Positions 56,566 to 64,000 of a DNA stretch of 64,000 nt are shown one piece after another. The position numbers were made by a program, and so were the translations under genes. Each line of letters opens with the position of its first letter. Within the stretch, counting starts at the first letter, position 1. The stretch covers positions 6,200,001 to 6,264,000 of the forward strand of contig NZ_CP125295.1 of the NCBI RefSeq assembly GCF_030412785.1. The letters are read 5' to 3'. The notes beneath the pieces are model-generated. The model saw nothing but the letters and a program-made list of their open reading frames with translations. It was not told the origin of the DNA and did no database searches. This DNA is from Paraburkholderia sabiae. Its GTDB lineage: Bacteria; Pseudomonadota; Gammaproteobacteria; Burkholderiales; Burkholderiaceae.

Positions 56566-56961
56566 TTATTCAGCTTCTGCAACGTTTTCGACTTCCTCGA
56601 CTTCCGGACGGTCGAGCAGTTCGACCAGTGCCATCGGTGCGTTGTCGCCGACGCGGAAACCGAACTTCAGGATGCGCAGATAGCCACCCGGACGGTTTGC
56701 AAAGCGCGGGCCCAGCACGTCGAACAGCTTCGTGACCGAGTCACGATCGCGCAGGCGGTTGAATGCCAGACGGCGATTTGCCAGCGACGGCTTCTTGCCG
56801 AGCGTGATCAGCGGCTCGACGACTTTACGGAGTTCCTTCGCCTTCGGCAGCGTCGTCTTGATGACTTCGTGCTCGATCAGCGAGTTGGACATATTACGGA
56901 GCATTGCCAGACGGTGGCTGCTCGTGCGGTTCAGTTTCCGCAGACCATGACGGTGACGCAT
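56566..56961 (-). CDS. rplQ: 50S ribosomal protein L17
   Basis: This 131-residue L17 starts [20 protein letters not shown], the invariant N-terminus that docks near the peptide exit tunnel. It includes [21 protein letters not shown] and ends in an acidic tail ([16 protein letters not shown]). It is the last gene of the alpha operon, after rpoA. Confidence 0.98.
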   Translation of the reverse strand: MRHRHGLRKLNRTSSHRLAMLRNMSNSLIEHEVIKTTLPKAKELRKVVEPLITLGKKPSLANRRLAFNRLRDRDSVTKLFDVLGPRFANRPGGYLRILKFGFRVGDNAPMALVELLDRPEVEEVENVAEAE

Positions 56962-57113
56962 TTCAATTTCCTTGAATCAAAGTTTTGGTCCAGCTCTTCT
57001 ATCGCTTTCTGTGAGTCCGAAAGCACAGGCCGGTAGTGAAAAAGGCAAGACGCGGATTTTAAAGGAAAATCCGCGTCTTGACCACTTGCGGTACGACTTC
57101 TGTTCGACGCGTA

Positions 57114-58091
57114 TTACTTGTCGAGACCAGCCGGCGGCCAGTTTTCGAGCTTCATCCCGAGCGTCAGACCGCGCGAAGCGAGCACTTCCTTGATCTCGTT
57201 CAGCGACTTGCGGCCCAGGTTCGGCGTCTTCAGCAGCTCGTTTTCCGTGCGCTGGATCAGGTCGCCGATGTAATAGATGTTCTCGGCCTTCAGGCAGTTC
57301 GCCGAACGAACCGTCAGTTCGAGATCATCGACCGGACGCAGCAGGATCGGGTCGATCTGCGGAGCGCGCGACGGTGCTTCTGCCGCTGCTTCCGTGCCTT
57401 CCAGCGCCGCGAACACCGACAGCTGATCGACCAGAATACGCGCCGATTGACGGATCGCTTCTTCCGGCGAAATCACGCCATTGGTTTCGATGTTCATCAC
57501 GAGCTTGTCGAGGTCGGTACGCTGTTCGACGCGCGCGCTTTCAACTGCGTAGCTCACACGGCGAACCGGCGAGAACGACGCGTCCAGCACGATACGACCG
57601 ATGATCTTGGCCGACTCTTCGCCGTAACGACGCACGTTGCCCGGCACATAGCCACGGCCCTTTTCGACCTTGATCTGCACGTCGAGCTTGCCGCCCTTCG
57701 ACAGATGCGCGATCACGTGATCCGGGTTGATCACTTCGCAATCGTGCGCGAGTTCGATGTCGCCGGCCGTAACGACGCCTTCGCCTTCCTTGCGCAGCGT
57801 AACCGTCACTTCATCACGGTTATGCAGCTTGAACACCACGCCCTTCAGGTTCAACAACAGGTTGACCACGTCCTCTTGCACACCATCGAGCGTCGAGTAT
57901 TCGTGCACGACGCCTGCGATCGTCACTTCGGTCGGCGCATAGCCCACCATCGACGACAGCAGCACGCGCCGAAGCGCGTTACCCAAGGTGTGGCCATAAC
58001 CGCGTTCAAACGGTTCCATGACCACTTTCGCGTGGCTTTCGCCAAGCGATTCAACTGCGATGATCTTGGGTTTCAACAAACTGGTTTGCAT
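57114..58091 (-). CDS. rpoA: RNA polymerase alpha subunit
   Basis: This 325-residue alpha subunit has an N-terminal dimerisation domain ([25 protein letters not shown]) and a C-terminal domain (about 245-310) with the UP-element and activator-binding surface ([43 protein letters not shown]). It lies between rpsD and rplQ as in all beta-proteobacterial alpha operons. Confidence 0.99.
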   Translation of the reverse strand: MQTSLLKPKIIAVESLGESHAKVVMEPFERGYGHTLGNALRRVLLSSMVGYAPTEVTIAGVVHEYSTLDGVQEDVVNLLLNLKGVVFKLHNRDEVTVTLRKEGEGVVTAGDIELAHDCEVINPDHVIAHLSKGGKLDVQIKVEKGRGYVPGNVRRYGEESAKIIGRIVLDASFSPVRRVSYAVESARVEQRTDLDKLVMNIETNGVISPEEAIRQSARILVDQLSVFAALEGTEAAAEAPSRAPQIDPILLRPVDDLELTVRSANCLKAENIYYIGDLIQRTENELLKTPNLGRKSLNEIKEVLASRGLTLGMKLENWPPAGLDK

Positions 58092-58162
58092 AGGTTTTCC
58101 TTTTCAATACCCTCGGCTCGTTACACCGATAAGGCTGACCGGTAACAACCTGAAAATAAACA

Positions 58163-58204
58163 GCCGAGGTGCTCCCTTGCCTAACGCAATCAGGGAACCT
58201 CGGC
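58163..58204 (-). other. Stem-loop between rpsD and rpoA
   Basis: GCCGAGGT-GC-TCCCT pairs with AGGGA-ACCTCGGC over about 13 bp with a small bulge. No T-run follows on the minus strand. It lies just after rpsD in the 124-base gap, so it may modulate readthrough or mRNA processing ahead of rpoA. Confidence 0.5.
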
Positions 58205-58215
58205 CGTTAATCCGA

Positions 58216-58839
58216 TTAGCGCGAATACAATTCGACGATCAGGCTTTCGTTGATGTCGCCAGCGATGTCGCTGCGTTCCGGCATACCCTTGAACGTGCCT
58301 TCGAACTTCTTCGAATCGACAGCAACCCAGCTCGGCATGCCACCTTGTTCAGCCAGCGACAGGGCTTCCAGGATACGCGCCTGCTTCTTCGACTGCTCGC
58401 GCACCGCGACCACATCGCCTGCCTTCACTTGCAGCGACGGGATGTTCGCGACGACGCCGTTCACCGTGATTGCCTTGTGGCTCACGAGCTGACGCGCTTC
58501 AGCGCGCGTCGAGCCGAAGCCCATGCGATACACGACGTTGTCCAGACGCGACTCGAGCAGCTTCAGCAGGTTTTCACCCGTGTTGCCCTTGCGACGGTCG
58601 GCTTCAGCGAAGTAACGGCGGAATTGGCGCTCGAGCACGCCGTAGATGCGCTTCACTTTTTGCTTTTCGCGCAGCTGCGTGCCGTAATCGGACGTACGAG
58701 CGCCCGACGTGCGGCCATGTTGACCCGGCTTGCTGTCAAGCTTGCACTTGTCAGCGAGCGAACGACGTGCGCTCTTCAGGAAGAGATCGGTGCCTTCACG
58801 GCGAGACAGCTTGGCTTTAGGGCCGATATAGCGTGCCAC
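58216..58839 (-). CDS. rpsD: 30S ribosomal protein S4
   Basis: This 207-residue S4 starts [20 protein letters not shown] and has the S4 RNA-binding domain ([31 protein letters not shown]). S4 initiates 16S assembly and, in E. coli, represses the alpha operon by binding its leader. Whether it does so here is not shown. Confidence 0.99.
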   Translation of the reverse strand: MARYIGPKAKLSRREGTDLFLKSARRSLADKCKLDSKPGQHGRTSGARTSDYGTQLREKQKVKRIYGVLERQFRRYFAEADRRKGNTGENLLKLLESRLDNVVYRMGFGSTRAEARQLVSHKAITVNGVVANIPSLQVKAGDVVAVREQSKKQARILEALSLAEQGGMPSWVAVDSKKFEGTFKGMPERSDIAGDINESLIVELYSR

Positions 58840-58938
58840 TTTGCATTCCTTCTATGATTAATCACGTGAACTTTCATTCACGCTAGTCCGAGCCCTTTGG
58901 GTCGAACGGTGGGCTTAGTTAATTCAATAACGCAAGCA

Positions 58939-58967
58939 GCCTGCTACCGCCTTTAGCGGCAACAGGC
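58939..58967 (-). other. Stem-loop between rpsK and rpsD
   Basis: GCCTG-CTA-CCGC pairs with GCGG-CAA-CAGGC around the CTTTA loop, within the 146-base gap. There is no T-run. It is a possible processing or regulatory hairpin in the alpha operon. Confidence 0.4.
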
Positions 58968-58985
58968 GCATGCGGAGCAAGCGTC

Positions 58986-59390
58986 TTAGATACGACGACG
59001 CTTCGGCGGACGGCAGCCGTTGTGCGGAACCGGCGTCACGTCGGAGATCGCGGTGATCTTGATGCCAAGACCATGCAGCGCGCGCACCGCGGACTCGCGG
59101 CCAGGACCGGGGCCCTTGATCCGCACTTCGAGGTTCTTCACGCCGTATTCCATCGCCACGCGGCCAGCCGATTCGGCTGCGACCTGAGCTGCAAACGGGG
59201 TCGACTTACGCGAACCCTTGAAGCCCTGGCCACCCGACGTTGCCCAGGCCAATGCATTGCCTTGACGGTCGGTGATCGTGATGATGGTGTTGTTGAACGA
59301 CGCGTGAACGTGAACCACGCCCTCGGCGACGTTCTTCTTGACCTTCTTGCGAACGCGTTGCGCCGCGGAGTTGTTCGAAGCCTTAGCCAT
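58986..59390 (-). CDS. rpsK: 30S ribosomal protein S11
   Basis: This 134-residue S11 has the family core [35 protein letters not shown] and the C-terminal [15 protein letters not shown]. It is part of the small-subunit platform. It lies between rpsM and rpsD. Confidence 0.99.
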   Translation of the reverse strand: MAKASNNSAAQRVRKKVKKNVAEGVVHVHASFNNTIITITDRQGNALAWATSGGQGFKGSRKSTPFAAQVAAESAGRVAMEYGVKNLEVRIKGPGPGRESAVRALHGLGIKITAISDVTPVPHNGCRPPKRRRI

Positions 59391-59418
59391 TACGTTTTCC
59401 TGTAACTGTCAGTCTCGC

Positions 59419-59784
59419 TTACTTCTTCAGCGATTGTGCTGCACGACGCGGACCCTTGCGCGTACGAGCATTCGTACGGGTACGCTGGCCACGCAGGGGC
59501 AGGCCCTTGCGATGGCGCACGCCACGATAGCAACCGAGGTCCATCAGGCGCTTGATGTTCATCGTCGTTTCACGGCGCAGATCGCCTTCAACGATGAACT
59601 TGCCGACTTCTTCACGCAGCTTTTCGAGGTCTGCGTCGGTCAGGTCCTTAACCTTCTTCGAAAATGCCACACCAGCTGCGACGCAAATGTCGCGCGAACG
59701 CGTGCGGCCAACACCGTAAATAGCCGTCAGGCCGATTTCGGTATGCTGGTGATTCGGGATGTTAACCCCTGCGATACGAGCCAT
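59419..59784 (-). CDS. rpsM: 30S ribosomal protein S13
   Basis: This 121-residue S13 begins [19 protein letters not shown] and has the helix-two-turn-helix [13 protein letters not shown] and the basic C-terminal tail [17 protein letters not shown] that reaches toward the P-site tRNA. It is the first classic alpha-operon gene, after rpmJ. Confidence 0.99.
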   Translation of the reverse strand: MARIAGVNIPNHQHTEIGLTAIYGVGRTRSRDICVAAGVAFSKKVKDLTDADLEKLREEVGKFIVEGDLRRETTMNIKRLMDLGCYRGVRHRKGLPLRGQRTRTNARTRKGPRRAAQSLKK

Positions 59785-59825
59785 TGTTTTTCCTCAAACA
59801 AAAAGCGCAAACAAAAGCGCGGCGT

Positions 59826-59942
59826 TCAGCCTTGACGCTGCTTGTGGCGCGGATCAGAGCTGCAAATCACGCGAACGACGCCCTTGCGCTTGATGATCTT
59901 GCAATTGCGGCAAATGCGCTTAACCGATGCCATCACTTTCAT
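59826..59942 (-). CDS. rpmJ: 50S ribosomal protein L36
   Basis: This short gene of 38 codons starts [20 protein letters not shown] and ends RHKQRQG. It has the zinc-ribbon pattern C-x2-C...C...H ([13 protein letters not shown]), so it is the zinc-containing L36. It lies between infA and rpsM. Confidence 0.96.
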
Positions 59943-59962
59943 GATATTACCCTTTTTCTAAA

Positions 59963-60181
59963 TCACTTCGCCCGGAACACGATCCGCGCACGCGACAGAT
60001 CGTAAGGCGTCAATTCAACCGTCACCTTGTCGCCCGGAAGGATACGGATGTAGTGCATCCGCATCTTGCCGGAGATATGCCCCAATACGACATGGCCGTT
60101 TTCCAGCTTCACCCGGAAGGTAGCATTGGGGAGGTTTTCGATAACCTCGCCCTGCATCTGGATTACATCGTCTTTGGCCAT
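59963..60181 (-). CDS. infA: Translation initiation factor IF-1
   Basis: IF-1 is an OB-fold protein that occupies the ribosomal A site in initiation. The 72-residue protein starts [20 protein letters not shown] at 60181; an ATG four codons earlier is less standard. It includes [21 protein letters not shown] and [18 protein letters not shown]. It lies between secY and rpmJ, within the ribosomal cluster; other Burkholderiaceae carry a second infA copy elsewhere. Confidence 0.96.
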   Translation of the reverse strand: MAKDDVIQMQGEVIENLPNATFRVKLENGHVVLGHISGKMRMHYIRILPGDKVTVELTPYDLSRARIVFRAK

Positions 60182-60189
60182 AAGTCCTT

Positions 60190-61536
60190 TCAACGCATCG
60201 GGACGCCGCCGCCCTTGAAGTTTGCCTTCTTCAGCAGCGACTCATACTGTTGCGACATAACGTACGACTGCACCTGCGCCATGAAATCCATTGTGACGAC
60301 GACAATGATCAGCAGCGACGTTCCACCAAAATAAAACGGCACATTCCAGCGCAGCACCAAAAACTCGGGCAGCAAGCAAACGAACACGATGTAGATCGCA
60401 CCGGCCAACGTAAGACGCGTCAGGATGCGGTCGATATAGCGTGCCGTCTGGTCACCCGGACGGATACCCGGGACGAATGCACCACTTTTCTTCAGGTTGT
60501 CGGCCGTCTCTCTGCTGTTGAACACCAGCGCGGTGTAGAAGAAGCAGAAGAACACGATCGCCAACGCATACAGCAACACGTACACCGGCTGACCGGGCTT
60601 AAGCGCTTCGGCCACATTGTGCAACGTGTCCGCGAACCAGCCAGTCCGCGATCCAGAACTAAACCAGTTCAGGATGGTTGCCGGGAACAGGATGATCGAC
60701 GATGCGAAGATCGGCGGAATCACGCCCGACATGTTCAGCTTCAACGGCAGATGCGACGACTGTCCACCGTAAATCTTGTTGCCAACCTGCCGCTTTGCGT
60801 AGTTCACAAGGATCTTGCGCTGGCCGCGTTCGATGAACACCACCAGATACGTTACCGCAGCAATCAGCGCGACCACGATGATCGCCGAGATGATGCTCAT
60901 CGAGCCGGTGCGAACCAGTTCAAAGAGACCACCAATCGCGTTCGGGAAACCCGCCGCGATACCGCCGAAAATGATGATCGAAATGCCGTTACCCAGACCG
61001 CGTTCCGTGATCTGCTCACCGAGCCACATCAGGAACATCGTGCCGGTCACGAGCGTCACAACCGTCGTCAGCCGGAAGACCATGCCAGGATCGATCACCA
61101 ATGCCGGCTGGTTTTCCAGCGCAACAGCGATACCGAAAGCCTGGAACGTCGCCAGAACCACCGTGAAGACACGCGTGTACTGCGTGATCTTCCGCTGTCC
61201 TGCCTGCCCTTCCTTCTTCAGCGCTTCCAGCTGCGGCGAGACGATCGCCAGCAACTGCATGATGATCGACGCCGAGATGTACGGCATGATCCCCAGCGCG
61301 AAAATCGTGAACCGCGAAAGTGCGCCACCCGAGAACATGTTGAACATGCCAAGGATGCCGCCCGACTGGCTTTGGAACAACTTTGCCAGTTGGTCCGGGT
61401 CGATACCCGGCACCGGAATATGCGCGCCAACACGGTAGACGACCAGCGCCAGCAGCAGGAATACTGCCCGCCGACGCAGATCGCCAAACTTCGCCGCGCT
61501 TCGACCGGGTTTTGCGAGACTCGGGCTGTTAGCCAA
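60190..61536 (-). CDS. secY: Preprotein translocase subunit SecY
   Basis: SecY forms the protein-conducting channel. The start is TTG 61536, with GGAGAAGG upstream and the family N-terminus [20 protein letters not shown], giving 448 residues. An earlier in-frame start would add six residues that are not in the family. Ten membrane helices are visible, with the pore-plug region following [18 protein letters not shown] and the C-terminal loop [15 protein letters not shown] that binds ribosome and SecA. It lies between rplO and infA. Confidence 0.97.
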   Translation of the reverse strand: MANSPSLAKPGRSAAKFGDLRRRAVFLLLALVVYRVGAHIPVPGIDPDQLAKLFQSQSGGILGMFNMFSGGALSRFTIFALGIMPYISASIIMQLLAIVSPQLEALKKEGQAGQRKITQYTRVFTVVLATFQAFGIAVALENQPALVIDPGMVFRLTTVVTLVTGTMFLMWLGEQITERGLGNGISIIIFGGIAAGFPNAIGGLFELVRTGSMSIISAIIVVALIAAVTYLVVFIERGQRKILVNYAKRQVGNKIYGGQSSHLPLKLNMSGVIPPIFASSIILFPATILNWFSSGSRTGWFADTLHNVAEALKPGQPVYVLLYALAIVFFCFFYTALVFNSRETADNLKKSGAFVPGIRPGDQTARYIDRILTRLTLAGAIYIVFVCLLPEFLVLRWNVPFYFGGTSLLIIVVVTMDFMAQVQSYVMSQQYESLLKKANFKGGGVPMR

Positions 61537-61582
61537 GTACCTTCTCCGATGCAAATGCTAGTGACGGCAATCGACTTGCACG

Positions 61583-62017
61583 TTACTCGGCGAAAGAACC
61601 GCCCGCTGCTTCGATCGCAGCGCGCGCGCCCTTCGTCGCACCCAGACCCTTCACAACGACCTTGCGCTTCAGCTCGCCCGTCGCGATGATCTTGGCGCTG
61701 GTCATCATCTCGCCGATCAGACCGGCTTGCTTCAGTGCCAGCAGATCGATTTCGTCGACCGGCAGCTTTTCCAGGTCGCCGAGGCGCACTTCACCGACGA
61801 ATTCCTTCGTCAGCGACGTAAAGCCACGCTTCGGCAGACGGCGTTGCAGAGGCATCTGACCGCCTTCGAAGCCGACCTTGTGGAAGCCACCCGAACGCGA
61901 TTTCTGACCCTTGTGACCACGGCCAGCGGTCTTGCCGAGGCCGGAGCCGATGCCGCGACCCACGCGACGCTTTGCGTGCTTCGCGCCTTCAGCCGGCTTC
62001 AGGTTATTCAATTCCAT
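61583..62017 (-). CDS. rplO: 50S ribosomal protein L15
   Basis: This 144-residue L15 starts [20 protein letters not shown] at 62017 and has the glycine-rich RNA-binding N-terminus [22 protein letters not shown], then [15 protein letters not shown]. It is immediately upstream of secY. Confidence 0.98.
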   Translation of the reverse strand: MELNNLKPAEGAKHAKRRVGRGIGSGLGKTAGRGHKGQKSRSGGFHKVGFEGGQMPLQRRLPKRGFTSLTKEFVGEVRLGDLEKLPVDEIDLLALKQAGLIGEMMTSAKIIATGELKRKVVVKGLGATKGARAAIEAAGGSFAE

Positions 62018-62047
62018 TATCAACTCCTTGAGTGCCCGAACGGCCGC

Positions 62048-62230
62048 TTAGCCGATGACCTTAACGAGGTACGAGACCTTGTTGATCATGCCGCGCACAG
62101 CCGGCGTGTCCTGCAGCTCGCTAACCGAGTTCAGGCGACGCAGGCCAAGACCGCGCACCGTAGCGCGGTGCGATTCGCGGGTCCCAATCAGGCTCTTGAC
62201 GAGCTGAACCTTGACAGTTTTTTCAGACAT
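62048..62230 (-). CDS. rpmD: 50S ribosomal protein L30
   Basis: This 60-residue L30 ([20 protein letters not shown]) has the single ferredoxin-like fold text [20 protein letters not shown] and [14 protein letters not shown]. The start at 62230 is preferred, as an upstream extension would overlap rpsE. Confidence 0.97.
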
Positions 62231-62240
62231 GGTGACCACC

Positions 62241-62759
62241 TTAGCCCAGAATGTCTTCGACGGACTTACCACGCTTCGCCGCGATGTCAGCCGGCGTCGA
62301 CTGCTTGCGCAGACCGTCCAGCGTCGCACGAACGAGGTTGTACGGGTTCGTCGAACCGTGGCTCTTGGCCACGACGTTTTGCACGCCCATCACGTCGAAC
62401 ACTGCGCGCATCGGGCCGCCAGCGATCACGCCGGTACCGTCCTTCGCCGGAGCGAGGAGGACCGTCGATGCGCCGTGCTTACCGTGCACTTCGTGCTGCA
62501 ACGTACCGTTCTTGAGCGGCACCTTGAACATGTTGCGGCGGGCCTGTTCCATTGCCTTCTGAACAGCGACCGGAACTTCCTTGGCCTTGCCCTTGCCCAT
62601 GCCGACGCGGCCATCACCGTCGCCAACCACGGTCAGTGCGGCGAAGCCGAGAATCCGGCCACCCTTCACGACCTTGGTCACGCGGTTGACCGAAATCATC
62701 TTTTCGCGAAGGCCGTCGTCGCGTTCGTCAGCCTGAACTTTCGCTTGCATCTTTGCCAT
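62241..62759 (-). CDS. rpsE: 30S ribosomal protein S5
   Basis: This 172-residue S5 has an N-terminal double-stranded RNA-binding-like domain ([21 protein letters not shown]) and the C-terminal S5 fold with [21 protein letters not shown] and [19 protein letters not shown]. It is involved in decoding fidelity and 30S assembly. It lies between rplR and rpmD. Confidence 0.99.
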
Positions 62760-62773
62760 GACGAATTCCTTCC

Positions 62774-63139
62774 TTAGAACTTGAGCCCGGCTTCGCGCGC
62801 CGCATCAGCCAGCGCCTTCACGCGGCCGTGGTAGCGGAAACCCGAGCGGTCAAAGGCGACGGATTCGATGCCGGCAGCCTTAGCCTTTTCTGCGATGCGC
62901 TTGCCGATCAGGGTTGCAGCGGCGACGTTGCCGCCCTTGCCCGACTGGTCAGCCAGTTGCGCACGCACTTCGGCTTCGAGCGTCGATGCGCTTGCGAGCA
63001 CCTTAGTGCCGCACGGCGAGAACACTTGCGCATAGATGTGCGTGTTCGTGCGATGCACGGCCAGACGCGCGACTTGCAGCTCAGCGATCTTGATCCGCGT
63101 CTGACGAGCGCGGCGCAGGCGAGATTGAGTCTTATCCAT
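62774..63139 (-). CDS. rplR: 50S ribosomal protein L18
   Basis: This 121-residue L18, a 5S rRNA-binding protein, has [32 protein letters not shown], then [24 protein letters not shown] and the C-terminal [23 protein letters not shown]. Confidence 0.99.
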   Translation of the reverse strand: MDKTQSRLRRARQTRIKIAELQVARLAVHRTNTHIYAQVFSPCGTKVLASASTLEAEVRAQLADQSGKGGNVAAATLIGKRIAEKAKAAGIESVAFDRSGFRYHGRVKALADAAREAGLKF

Positions 63140-63151
63140 GATTGCGCACCC

Positions 63152-63682
63152 TTACTTCTTCTTCGTTTCTTTGAGGATCACAACCTCGTTGGCATAGCGC
63201 ACGCCCTTGCCCTTATAGGGCTCCGGCGGACGATAGCCGCGCACTTCTGCAGCGACCTGGCCAACTTTCTGCTTGTCGATCCCCTTGATCACGATTTCGG
63301 TTTGCGACGGGGTTTCAGCCTTGACGCCTTCCGGCATCTGGTGCACCACGGGGTGCGAGAAACCCAACGACAGGTTCAGCTTGTCGCCTTGCGCTTGCGC
63401 ACGATAACCAACGCCAACCAGCGTCAGCTTGCGCTCGAAACCCTTCGTCACGCCGTGCACCATGTTCGCGACCAGCGCGCGCATCGTGCCCGACATCGCA
63501 TTTGCTTCGCGGCTCTCGTCAACCGGCTCGAACTTCAGCGTGCCGTTGTCGTTCACCACCTTCACCAGGCGATTCGCGTTCTGCGAAATCGAACCCAGCG
63601 GGCCCTTGACGGTAATGCGCTCGTCGCTCAGGGCCACTTCTGCGCCTTGCAGCGCGATCGGGCTTTTACCTACTCGAGACAT
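63152..63682 (-). CDS. rplF: 50S ribosomal protein L6
   Basis: This 176-residue L6 starts [20 protein letters not shown] and contains two related ferredoxin-like domains. The C-terminal rRNA-binding loop includes [33 protein letters not shown]. It lies between rpsH and rplR. Confidence 0.99.
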   Translation of the reverse strand: MSRVGKSPIALQGAEVALSDERITVKGPLGSISQNANRLVKVVNDNGTLKFEPVDESREANAMSGTMRALVANMVHGVTKGFERKLTLVGVGYRAQAQGDKLNLSLGFSHPVVHQMPEGVKAETPSQTEIVIKGIDKQKVGQVAAEVRGYRPPEPYKGKGVRYANEVVILKETKKK

Positions 63683-63701
63683 GTTTCTTCTCCCTTCGGC
63701 T

Positions 63702-64000
63702 TTAAGCGACGTAGCAGATGACTTCGCCGCCGACGCCAGTAGCGCGCGCCTTACGGTCGGTCATCACACCCTTCGGCGTTGAAACGATCGCAACGCCCAG
63801 GCCATTCATGACCTGCGGGATGTCGTTGCGGCCGCGGTACACGCGCAGACCGGGCTTCGAAACGCGCTCGAGGCGCTCGATAACCGGACGGCCAGCGTAG
63901 TACTTCAACGCGATGTTCAATTCCGACTTCGCACCTTCAGCCTTCACTGCGAAATCGTCGATATAGCCTTCATCCTTCAGGACTTGCGCGATCGCAACCT
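63702..64000 (-). CDS. rpsH: 30S ribosomal protein S8, C-terminal part (5' end outside window)
   Basis: The last roughly 99 codons of S8 are present, from [20 protein letters not shown] onward through [42 protein letters not shown] and the C-terminal [15 protein letters not shown]. The first 30 or so residues are cut by the window end, so an internal ATG should not be taken as the start. S8 initiates assembly of the 16S central domain. Confidence 0.98.
   Translation of the reverse strand, partial: VAIAQVLKDEGYIDDFAVKAEGAKSELNIALKYYAGRPVIERLERVSKPGLRVYRGRNDIPQVMNGLGVAIVSTPKGVMTDRKARATGVGGEVICYVA

Overview
The window is GC-rich chromosomal DNA with the gene content and order of a beta-proteobacterium of the family Burkholderiaceae. 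Protein wording, the hisD/hisG/murA/ibaG/mla block and the pilMNOPQ-aroK-aroB-dgt block all point to Paraburkholderia, Caballeronia or Burkholderia sensu lato. The genus is an inference. Most of the window is core housekeeping DNA. Accessory character is concentrated between about 13.5 and 24 kb.

Layout. (1) 1-9.5 kb, minus strand: a long co-directional series from the Mla outer-membrane lipid-asymmetry system (mlaF-E-D-A-C-B), through a YadG/YadH-type ABC exporter and BolA-like ibaG, to murA, hisG and hisD. (2) 9.5-13.2 kb, minus: a thiamine operon thiO-thiS-thiG-thiE headed by a TPP riboswitch. (3) 13.5-24.6 kb: an SbmA/BacA-like ABC transporter, two envelope proteins of unknown function, a roughly 530-bp imperfect inverted-repeat element, two paralogous OmpR-type regulators (one with a histidine kinase) flanking a divergent block with an orphan FlgH-like lipoprotein, a Tat-exported phosphatase-like protein lacking its catalytic cysteine, and thpR. 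(4) 24.8-32.1 kb, minus: gltB-gltD and an upstream RAYT-like transposase relative with a degenerate HUH site. (5) 32.3-33.8 kb: ompW and a DUF883 gene. (6) 33.9-43.7 kb: pilM-pilN-pilOP(fused)-pilQ-aroK-aroB-dgt on minus, divergent from the PBP1A gene mrcA. (7) 43.8-56.4 kb: cyaY, lptM-lysA, msrPQ, a ResBC-type cytochrome c maturation pair (ccs1/ccsB), cytochrome c4, engB, hemB, dsbD and cutA. (8) 56.5-64 kb, minus: the spc/alpha ribosomal cluster from rpsH (cut by the window end) to rplQ, closed by a clear terminator.

How the genes fit together. There is a strong envelope theme: lipid transport (Mla), peptidoglycan precursor and polymer synthesis (MurA, PBP1A), type IV pilus alignment and secretin proteins, LPS-assembly support (LptM), OmpW, and periplasmic redox (DsbD, MsrPQ, Ccs, cytochrome c4). 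Several biosynthetic blocks (his, thi, shikimate, lysine, glutamate, heme) lie among them.

No clearly new multi-gene defence, secretion or mobile system is visible. The features most worth following are the inverted-repeat element with the codon-usage change in the gene beside it, the Cys-to-Ser phosphatase, the HUH-less RAYT relative, the orphan FlgH block between two duplicated regulators, the PilO-PilP fusion, and a possible small RNA after the sensor kinase gene.
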